Source of the DNA: Bifidobacterium colobi
GTDB lineage: Bacteria > Actinomycetota > Actinomycetes > Actinomycetales > Bifidobacteriaceae
DNA length: 64,000 nt
Assembly: GCF_018555455.1 (NCBI RefSeq)
Contig: NZ_JAFEJU010000010.1
Span: forward strand, 1-64,000
Direction of reading: 5' to 3'
The position numbers and the translations under genes are program-made. Shown here piece by piece: positions 21,910 to 30,000 of this stretch. Within the stretch, counting starts at the first letter, position 1; every line of letters starts with the position of its first letter. Under the pieces are notes generated by a model that was given only the letters and a program-made list of their open reading frames with translations, had not been told where the DNA came from and searched no databases.

Positions 21910-21957
21910 TGTGCGCTCTATTTCCCTGTAATCTCAATGATTGTGTGATTATCGTAT

Positions 21958-22036
21958 CACGATTCCTAAGATGTAAATAAGCTTAACGTACACGATTCCT
22001 AAGTTAAAAAAATCTGCTTTTTACACGTTTCCTAGC
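21958..22036. promoter_or_regulatory. Three 13-bp direct repeats spaced exactly 33 bp
   Basis: CACGATTCCTAAG at 21958-21970 and 21991-22003 and the variant CACGTTTCCTAGC at 22024-22036. Starts are 33 bp apart, about three helical turns, so a bound protein would contact one DNA face. They lie in the divergent gap between the DUF4143 ATPase gene and the acyltransferase-like gene. Confidence 0.75.
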
Positions 22037-22163
22037 AAATGCGTATGGATGGTGGCGGTGTGGAGAAGTGTGTGCTTTCCGCGCGCTTTTCTTATTGAGA
22101 ATCGTTCTGCGGTATCTTATGTGCGAAAGAGAACTTCTTAGGAAAGCGCGGCAAAACGCAGCA

Positions 22164-23285
22164 ATGGACACAGCTGAAATGAACACTTTCGATGACTACG
22201 CGCCGTACTCCCGCTATTACGGCATGGAACGGGACATGGTCGGGCCGGCGGCCGAGTTGCTGCGGTGGATGCGGCAGGATGTGACCTGCGTGGCGATGCT
22301 TGAGAGGATTTGCAGTCTGACGGTTGCCGACCGGAATGTGCCTGCTGCGGTCGCGGTGCATGAACGGTTGCGCGCATATGTCACCACGTTCTACCCCATG
22401 CAGCCGGAGGGCAACGATCTCGCACTCGCCGCCGTGATGATGCATTGCCTGCCTGCTGCGGTAAGCCAGCTCGAATCGCTTGGCGTTCCAAACAACGTGA
22501 TTGAAGCCACTCTGCGGGACTTCGCTATCTGGGCTCGCGTGCATCAAGAAAGAACCGGTCGCCCCGGCATTGATGAGACGGCTTGGAATCTGTTGTCGCT
22601 GACCGGCAACATTCTGCGCATCGGCCGGCTGCAGTATGAGCTGACTACGTTCTTGGAGCCGTATTACGTTTATCGGTGTTCAAACGATGGCCGAATCGTC
22701 ATATTCGCGGCGCCCGATTTGCAAGTTCGGTTGGACGGCCACTGGCAAGGAGCCAACGGTTGGCATACGAAAACGGGCTTCGTGACTGCGCTCAAGGCTG
22801 ATGAAAGCACACTCGTCGGCAATCCGGTGGATACGGACCGCGGAATAATCCAAGCCGAACCCATTACCATTCGCCGCGATGAATACGACTTGGTGTTGGC
22901 TCCCGGCATGCCTGTAACCAGCGTGCACATTCCTGAAGATGGGCCATTGTCTCCAGACGCAGTGGATGCCTCGTTTGCCAAAGCGACGCAACTGCTTGCA
23001 CGACTGCACCGCCAAGCAATGCCGTGGTTCTGCGAAAGCTGGCTGCTGGATCCCTCGCTGGAACGCTTGAGCTCGCCGGAGAGCAATCTGTGCAATTTTA
23101 TGCGACGATTCGTCAAATTCCCGGTTGCCTCTGCGCGCCCGATGATGATTGAACGCGTGTTCGGCTGGGGTGCCAACGACTGCCAGACGGCTGCTCTACC
23201 TGAGCGAACCAGCTTGCAACGCAACCTGAAACGGTTCCTCCTTGCCGGCAACGCCGTCTATGACGTCGGCGGATTGATGCTGTAA
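22164..23285 (+). CDS. Acyltransferase-like protein (NAT_N / GNAT_C type, DUF5596)
   Basis: A 373-aa soluble protein. The middle segment LTGNILRIGRLQYELTTFL and the later VTSVHIPEDGPLSPDAVDASFAKA fit my recollection of the DUF5596/GNAT_C acyltransferase family; the N-terminal half is helical. No catalytic residues can be confidently named. Several starts are possible: ATG 22164 follows GGAAAGC by about 18 nt, while ATGs at 22068 and 22119 would add an N-terminus that is hydrophobic and then basic. It is read away from the DUF4143 ATPase gene. Confidence 0.55.
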   Translation: MDTAEMNTFDDYAPYSRYYGMERDMVGPAAELLRWMRQDVTCVAMLERICSLTVADRNVPAAVAVHERLRAYVTTFYPMQPEGNDLALAAVMMHCLPAAVSQLESLGVPNNVIEATLRDFAIWARVHQERTGRPGIDETAWNLLSLTGNILRIGRLQYELTTFLEPYYVYRCSNDGRIVIFAAPDLQVRLDGHWQGANGWHTKTGFVTALKADESTLVGNPVDTDRGIIQAEPITIRRDEYDLVLAPGMPVTSVHIPEDGPLSPDAVDASFAKATQLLARLHRQAMPWFCESWLLDPSLERLSSPESNLCNFMRRFVKFPVASARPMMIERVFGWGANDCQTAALPERTSLQRNLKRFLLAGNAVYDVGGLML

Positions 23286-23550
23286 CAACGCGAAAACTCG
23301 GCAAAACGCCATTACGCTGTGCGACGACCCGTCCGAGCGACTATGCAATAATGGCAAGGTATGCATCGGCAGCAGTTGCGTCGGTGCCCACAACCGCGCA
23401 GTTCTGCAAAACGGCGGCAGAGGGGAAGAACAACCTAACCTTGTCGCCCGCGCGCAGGCAGCATGGGGCAACGCTTGGTAGTCAAGTTTGGCTCTTTGCT
23501 GAGGCGATATGCAGGACTGACTACTCCGCGGCAATACCAAGGAGAACATT

Positions 23551-26544
23551 ATGGTTGATCGCCTGAATGATCAATCCGCAACCGCGACCGCAACGAATGA
23601 GGTCGTGGAATCAGAGGAAGTCCGCGCTCAGGAGGCATTGCTCGGCGATACCGATCCGAGCTTGACGAGCGCTGAAGATGTAGCCAAAGCCCTGAACGTG
23701 GATCCAAGCCAGGGTTTAAGTAACGAGGAAGCCAAGCGCCGACTGGCCAAATTCGGCCCGAACGAGCTCGCCAGCGCCCCGCCCGTACCAAAGTGGAAGA
23801 AGTTCCTCGCCCAGTTCCAAGATCCGCTGGTCTACCTGCTGCTCGCGGCTACGGTGATCTCGGTCATCGCCTGGTTCATTGAAAAAGCCAATGCTGTGCC
23901 CGGTGCCGAAGGGGGAGAGGCGCTCCCGTTCGACGCGCTGGTGATTGTACTGATCCTGATTGTGAACGCGGTGCTCGGCTATATGCAGGAAGCCAAGGCT
24001 GAGGCCGCAGTCGAAGCGCTCGCGCAAATGACCGCGCCGCAAACCTCGGTATTACGCGACGGCAAGGTGCAGCGCATCAACACCACTGATGTGGTGCCCG
24101 GCGACATTATCGTCCTCGCTGAAGGTGATTCGGTATCCGCCGACGGCCGACTGGTCAACGCGGCCAGCCTGCGCATCGCCGAAGCCTCGCTGACTGGCGA
24201 ATCGGTGCCGGTGGGCAAGAAGCCGGATACGCTCGCTGAAGCCAAGGCCTTGGGCGATCGCGCCAACATGATTTTCAACGGCACATCCGTGACTCAGGGC
24301 ACCGGCCGCGCCATCGTGACCGGCACCGGCATGAACACGCAGGTCGGCAAGATTGCAGACATGCTCTCCGCCACCGAAGACGAGAAAACCCCGCTGCAGA
24401 AGGAAATGGACTATGTGTCCAAAATCCTCGGTATCGCCGTGTGCATTATCGCCGTGGTGGTGCTGGTGGCGCTCGCCGTGCTCGAAGGCTTCAACGATAT
24501 CCATGATGTGATTGATTCGCTGCTGCTCGCCGTCTCCCTTGCTGTGGCCGCAGTGCCGGAAGGTTTGGCTGCGATTCTGACCGTGGTGCTGGCACTCGGT
24601 GTGCAGCGCATGGCCGCTCACAATGCGATTGTCAAAAAGCTGCACTCGGTGGAAACCTTGGGCTCCGCTTCGGTGATCTGCTCGGATAAAACCGGTACGC
24701 TGACCCGCAATGAAATGACTGTGGAGCGTGTGGTGACGCCGAGCGGCGAAGTGCAGATTACCGGCACCGGCTACGCGCCGGAAGGCCGCATGGTGATGAC
24801 CGGCGGCGTCAATCCGGATTCCGAACAGGCCAAAACCGTGGCCGACGAAGTGGTGGCCACGCTGCTCGCCGGCACGTTGGCGAACGACGGCGAACTGCGT
24901 CAGGAAAGCGGCTCCGGCAAATGGGAGACCGTGGGCGACCCTACCGAAGTCTCGCTGATTGTGGCCGCCCGCAAGGTCAAGGCCGATCATAAGGCGCAGC
25001 GTTACACGCGCGTGGGTGAGATTCCGTTCACCTCCGAACGCAAGCGCATGTCCATCATTGCTAAGGATGACACCGACTCCGGCAAGCTCACCGTGTTCGC
25101 CAAGGGTGCGCCGGACGTGCTGCTGAGCTACTGCTCGCGCATCCGCGTGGGCGGCCAGGTCAGGAAGCTCACCGAAGGCGATCGTCAAACCATTCTCGCC
25201 ACCGTGGAACGCCTCTCTTCCGAGGCCTACCGCACGCTCGGCGAGGCAACCCGACCGCTCGAAACCAGTGCGCTCGCGGACGTGCCCGGCGTCACTGTGA
25301 ACGCGGCCGGCCAGGTGGCGGATATCGCCGATCAGGCCGAAGCCATCGAAACCGACATGATCTGGAACGGCATGGTAGGCATCATCGACCCGCCGCGCAC
25401 CGAGGTGCGCGACTCGGTGGCCGAAGCGCATCGCGCCGGCATCCGCACGGTGATGATCACCGGCGACCACCCGCTCACCGCCGCCCGCATCGCCTCCGAC
25501 CTTGGCATTATCGCCAAGGATGGTAAGGCGCTGACCGGCGACCAGCTTGACCAGCTCACCAGCGAAGCCGAACTCGACAAGGCCACCGCCGACGTATCCG
25601 TCTACGCTCGCGTGGCCCCCGAGCACAAGCTCAAGATCGTGGAATCCCTGCAGCGCCAAGGCAACATCGTGGCCATGACCGGCGACGGTGTGAACGATGC
25701 CCCGGCCGTCAAATCCGCGGACATCGGCGTGGCCATGGGCATCACCGGCACCGAGGTGACCAAGCAGAGCGCCAAGATGATTCTGGCGGACGACAACTTC
25801 TCCACCATCGTGGCCGCCGTGCGCGAAGGCCGCGTGATCTTCGACAACATCCGCAAGTTCCTGCGCTACCTGCTGAGCTCCAACGTGGGCGAGGTGTTCA
25901 CCGTGTTCCTCGGCGTGGTGCTCGCCGGATTCCTCGGCATCCGCCAGCCGGAAACCGTGGGCGTCACCGTGCCGCTGCTCGCCACGCAGCTATTGTGGAT
26001 CAACCTCCTCACCGATGCCGCGCCGGCGCTCGCCATGGGCGTGGATCCGCAAACCGAGGACGTGATGGGTCGCAAGCCGCGCAAGATCACCGATCGCGTG
26101 ATCGACGCCTCGATGTGGGGCGACATCATCTACATCGGCATCATCATGGCCATCGTCACGTTGATCGGCATGGATATGCACTTGGCCGGCGGCCTGTTCA
26201 CCGACCGTTCGGTGGCGGCGATTGGCCACGAGGCGCAGATGACCGAGGCGCGCACGATGGGCTTCACCATCCTGGTGTTCGCCCAGCTGTTCAACGCGCT
26301 GGCCTCCCGCTCCCACCTGCAGTCCGTGTTCGTGGGGCTCTTCTCCAACAAGTGGCTGTGGGGCGCGATCGGACTGTCGATTGTGCTGCAGCTCGTGGTG
26401 ATCTATGTGCCGTTCCTCAATTCAGCCTTCGGCACAACGCCGCTGGGTCCGCTGGCATGGCTGGAATGCATCGGTTTGGCGGCGATTGTGCTCGTGGCAT
26501 CCGAACTGCGCAAGATAGTGCTGCGTGCCATGGCCAAGCGCTGA
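23551..26544 (+). CDS. P2A-type cation-transporting ATPase, probably Ca2+
   Basis: A 997-aa P-type ATPase that pumps cations across the membrane using a phospho-Asp intermediate. Visible: actuator TGES (EASLTGESVPVGK), M4 PEGLAAI, phosphorylation motif CSDKTGTLTRNEM (Asp379), nucleotide-binding KGAPDVLL, DPPRTEV, and hinge MTGDGVNDAPAVKSADIG. M6 reads LLWINLLTDAAPALAMG; the retained Asn and Asp and the M4 Glu favour a SERCA/PMR1-like Ca2+ pump over a heavy-metal pump. AAGGAG lies 7 nt before ATG. It stands alone, with a 265-bp upstream gap in which I recognise no other feature. Confidence 0.93.
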   Translation: MVDRLNDQSATATATNEVVESEEVRAQEALLGDTDPSLTSAEDVAKALNVDPSQGLSNEEAKRRLAKFGPNELASAPPVPKWKKFLAQFQDPLVYLLLAATVISVIAWFIEKANAVPGAEGGEALPFDALVIVLILIVNAVLGYMQEAKAEAAVEALAQMTAPQTSVLRDGKVQRINTTDVVPGDIIVLAEGDSVSADGRLVNAASLRIAEASLTGESVPVGKKPDTLAEAKALGDRANMIFNGTSVTQGTGRAIVTGTGMNTQVGKIADMLSATEDEKTPLQKEMDYVSKILGIAVCIIAVVVLVALAVLEGFNDIHDVIDSLLLAVSLAVAAVPEGLAAILTVVLALGVQRMAAHNAIVKKLHSVETLGSASVICSDKTGTLTRNEMTVERVVTPSGEVQITGTGYAPEGRMVMTGGVNPDSEQAKTVADEVVATLLAGTLANDGELRQESGSGKWETVGDPTEVSLIVAARKVKADHKAQRYTRVGEIPFTSERKRMSIIAKDDTDSGKLTVFAKGAPDVLLSYCSRIRVGGQVRKLTEGDRQTILATVERLSSEAYRTLGEATRPLETSALADVPGVTVNAAGQVADIADQAEAIETDMIWNGMVGIIDPPRTEVRDSVAEAHRAGIRTVMITGDHPLTAARIASDLGIIAKDGKALTGDQLDQLTSEAELDKATADVSVYARVAPEHKLKIVESLQRQGNIVAMTGDGVNDAPAVKSADIGVAMGITGTEVTKQSAKMILADDNFSTIVAAVREGRVIFDNIRKFLRYLLSSNVGEVFTVFLGVVLAGFLGIRQPETVGVTVPLLATQLLWINLLTDAAPALAMGVDPQTEDVMGRKPRKITDRVIDASMWGDIIYIGIIMAIVTLIGMDMHLAGGLFTDRSVAAIGHEAQMTEARTMGFTILVFAQLFNALASRSHLQSVFVGLFSNKWLWGAIGLSIVLQLVVIYVPFLNSAFGTTPLGPLAWLECIGLAAIVLVASELRKIVLRAMAKR

Positions 26545-26567
26545 AACGCTGTGATACTGCCGAATTC

Positions 26568-26602
26568 GGGCTGTTCACTCGGCTATCGCCGTCGAACAGC
26601 CC
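26568..26602 (+). terminator. Hairpin after the P-type ATPase gene
   Basis: GGGCTGTTC (26568-26576) and GAACAGCCC (26594-26602) form a perfect 9-bp stem 23 nt after the stop. The downstream tail is not T-rich. Confidence 0.6.
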
Positions 26603-26657
26603 TCATCGGTGATAATCGCAGTGCACAGTCACAATGCACAATCGCAGCACGCAATGG

Positions 26658-26698
26658 TTGATTGACGCTCCGTCAAATATGTATCATGCGTGATACAT
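26658..26698 (+). promoter_or_regulatory. Candidate promoter with overlapping palindromic operator
   Basis: TTGATT (26658-26663), 18-nt spacer and TATCAT (26682-26687) form a possible promoter. The -10 lies inside ATGTATCA-TGCG-TGATACAT (26679-26698, perfect 8-bp arms), as expected for a repressor site. A transcript from here would have a ~300-nt leader before the ATG at 27001. Confidence 0.45.
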
Positions 26699-26701
26699 CT
26701 C

Positions 26702-26730
26702 GATAAGCCCTCCCTGGTGGAGGGCTTATC
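26702..26730. terminator. Strong 12-bp hairpin in the leader of the rotary-ATPase operon
   Basis: GATAAGCCCTCC (26702-26713), 5-nt loop and GGAGGGCTTATC (26719-26730) are perfectly complementary. The hairpin separates the candidate promoter from the operon and could terminate upstream transcription or act as an attenuator. Confidence 0.65.
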
Positions 26731-26843
26731 TATATCTAAAAAACAGCGAAATAATGCCGATATGTTGCCCCCTTTCGTTACCCTTGAAAGTAACGCAGGC
26801 TTTGCCATGCCCTTTTTTGCACCCCACCGATACAGAAAGAATC

Positions 26844-26852
26844 GGGGGGGGG
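26844..26852 (+). repeat. Homopolymeric G9 tract upstream of the surface-protein/rotary-ATPase operon
   Basis: Nine consecutive G residues 148 nt before the ATG of the first operon gene. Such tracts are prone to slipped-strand length changes. The 456-bp gap around it also contains the palindrome at 26679, the hairpin at 26702, a small CGTTAC/GTAACG stem near 26778 and a hairpin at 26924. Confidence 0.8.
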
Positions 26853-26923
26853 TGTTTTCGCTTTTCGACCATGCAAAGGCGAACGGTACGAACACCAACA
26901 ACGAACAATAAGGGCGAGGCAAG

Positions 26924-26953
26924 GCACGGTTGCTGTTCGTTCTTGAACCGTGC
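26924..26953 (+). promoter_or_regulatory. Leader hairpin close to the operon start
   Basis: GCACGGTT (26924-26931) pairs with AACCGTGC (26946-26953) around a 14-nt loop, ending 47 nt before the ATG at 27001. Confidence 0.5.
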
Positions 26954-27000
26954 GAATCGCAGCCGGTGGTAAGTGGTTGCAGAGAGAGGACAAGGTTCGC

Positions 27001-30000
27001 ATGAAGAACCGCAAACTGATCATGATCGTGGTAACGGTCGTGCTCGCCCTCGTCGTTTCGCTGGGCTATGCGCTGTACTCCAGCCTCAACGCGAAAACGG
27101 CCTTCGCCCAGGATGGCTACATCCTTGGCCAGGTGAACGTAGAGGATTCCGGCAGCACAGGCTCGTCGAATACCACCACGGCCAGCAGCACCTCAGCCAA
27201 TGAGGGCAACGCCGGCTACTACTTCTCCGCGGGAGACACCTATCAGGTGAAGTACCCGCAGAAGATTGTGTTCACCGATTCCTCCGGCGAGCGTGTGGTA
27301 ACCGACACCACGAACTTCGTGCACTATCAGGACGAGTCCCTGAGCGCCTTCTCCAAGGGCGTCTTCCTGGACCTCGACAAGTTGAACGCCAAGCCGCTCA
27401 ACTACTACAACATTCCCGCCAACGTCACGATGACCAAGCAGGGCAACAGCTACCAGCTGCAAACCGTGGATGGTCAGAAGCGTCTGACGAACTTCATCTG
27501 GAAGATCGAGGACAACAAGTACCTCGTGGCCTCCAATACGCTCAAGCTCCACCTGTCCAAGAGCAACACCAAGCAGGTGCAGGGCTATGTGGAAGTCAAC
27601 TTCGTAGACAACAATGTGGTGCTGCTGAAGCACCAAACCGGCACGTACCAGACCATCGCATCCGATGCTTACGTTGAACTTGCCAATGGCGTCAAGATCA
27701 ACCTCAAGGACAAGTCGATTCTGCAGAACGATGATCGCAAGCTCACGCTGTCGCAGATGATCATCAACAAGAACGACAACATCGATGTGCTGCCGGAAGA
27801 CCAGCAGAAGACCGACGAGAACAAGAACGACAACAAGGACGAGAACAAGTCCGAGAGCAACGATCAGAACCAGAACGGCCAGAACAATGCCAGCGGCACC
27901 AACGGCACCACCACGGTGAACGGCGGTGTGAGCAACGGCAATGGCGGCGGCAACGGTTCGGATTCCAGCTCCTCCTCGAGCTCCAACGGCTCGAACAACA
28001 ACGGCAGCAACTCCGGCGACAACAACACCAACAATGGCAACAACTCCGGTAACAACGGTGGCAACAACTCCGGTACCGACGAGCCGAGCGAACCGTCCAC
28101 GGACGTGACCTTCCCGACCTTCGAAGTCACCGACTTCGCCTCCGACGTGAACTCCGTGAGCGCCAACATCCGCGTCTCCGACCCGGATGATGTGCTCGAC
28201 AGCGCCACCACCGTCAAGGTGGTGAACACCAGCACCCAGAAGATCGTGTACTCCAACTCTTTCGATCAGGGCGTCTATGAGCTGGACTTCGCCACGCAGA
28301 CCCTTGAGCCGGAAACCTCCTACACGCTGATCGCCAACGCCAGCTACAAGTACAAGGAACAGACCTACAACCGTGACTTCGTGTCCAAGGTGTTCACCAC
28401 CGACGGCTTGGGCCTGACGTTCGAGAAGAACTATGTGACCGACGGCAAGATCAGCATCAAGACCCTGCTCAACCAGGATTCCAAGCTCACCACCGCCGAT
28501 CTGGTGATCAACAAGCAGAACGCCACCGACGACACCAACGCGCAGACCAAGTCCATCGACCTGCAGGCCTCCATGGCCGACGGCGGCAGCACTGTGGACT
28601 TCGACGGTTTGGATTCCAACACCACGTACACCGTCAAGCTCACCAACGTGACCTACGACTCCTCGCCGATGACCGCGGACGATGAGCAGAACATCACCAC
28701 GTTGAAGCAGTCCCCGCAGATTGGTGAAGCCAAGGCCGAGGCCAATGCGCAGAACGGTTCCTTCCGCCTGTACTTGGATAAGGGAAGCCTGACCTCCGCT
28801 GTGGTGGATCCGGATCACGGCATCACCAAGTACCGTTACGAGATCTACAACGCCGATCAGGTGGACGCCAACACCGGCGAAATCACCGGCGACCCGGTCA
28901 AGACCGTGGACGCTCCGGATGCCACCGGCGTGAACGTGACCGTGGATGACCAGACGCTGCAGCGTTCCGTGGCCTACGTGTTCCGCCTCGCCATGGACTT
29001 CGAAGACAATGAGAAGACCGTGGAAATCACTTCCGGCATCTCCAACACGGTATCCTTGGACACCAAGGAATACCCGTCCGTGGTGTTCACGCCAACCTCC
29101 TGCGACGCGAACTCCCCGGCCGGCTGCGAAGCCGGTATCCAGGCCGATAAGATCGAGGGCTCCATCAAGATCATCGACAAGGCCGGCACCATCAAGGAGA
29201 ACCAGCCGCTGACCGTGTCCATCTCCGGCAACGACGGCTCCACGCCGATTACGCAGACGCTGACCTACACCAACAGCGAGGCCACCCTGCCGTTCCGCAT
29301 CACCGGTCTGCAGGCCAACACCGTGTACACGGTGACCATCTCCGGCCAGGTGAAGCTCAGCGACGACGCCAACTATGTGACGCGCATCATCGGCAGCTTC
29401 ACTGAGAAGACGCTGACCACCAAGAACATGACGGTGGATGTGACCGCCCTGAACAAGGACTTCAAGTCCGCATTCGACCTGCAGTTCCAGCTCGGCAAGG
29501 CCATCGACACGTCCAACCCGAACAACCAGGACGCTTCCGTGACCAACAACACGCACGAAGCCCAGATCCTGAACGACGTGCGCGTGAACATCTACCCGGC
29601 CGACCGTACCAACGGCACGCCGCTGGCCACGATGAGCCTGACCAACCAGAATGCGGTGACCGATGACGAACGTCAAAACTTCGACTATGCCACCGGCTCC
29701 ACGATGAAGGCCGACTACTACGACAAGAGCATCATCATCACGCCGAAGTCATTCGGTTTGAACAACGCCGACTTCACCGCCGAAAGCTACTACACGATGG
29801 TGGTGGAACCGGGCACCGACTACACCTCCCATCAGAACGAGATTCAGATGGTGAACCCGGACGACCTGACCAACAGCAAGGCCGAGTTCAAGGTGTACCC
29901 GCACGGCTTCGTGCCGGATGCCCCGCGCGATACCAACAACGCCATCACCGTGACCCCGATTCGCAACGGCGATCTGCCGTCGAACCAGCAGAACGGCGAC

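Noticed and set aside
26690-26911. 73-codon leader ORF spanning the G9 tract
   Set aside because: It overlaps the strong hairpin and lacks a ribosome site. It is kept only as a possibility in the phase-variation idea, not as a gene.
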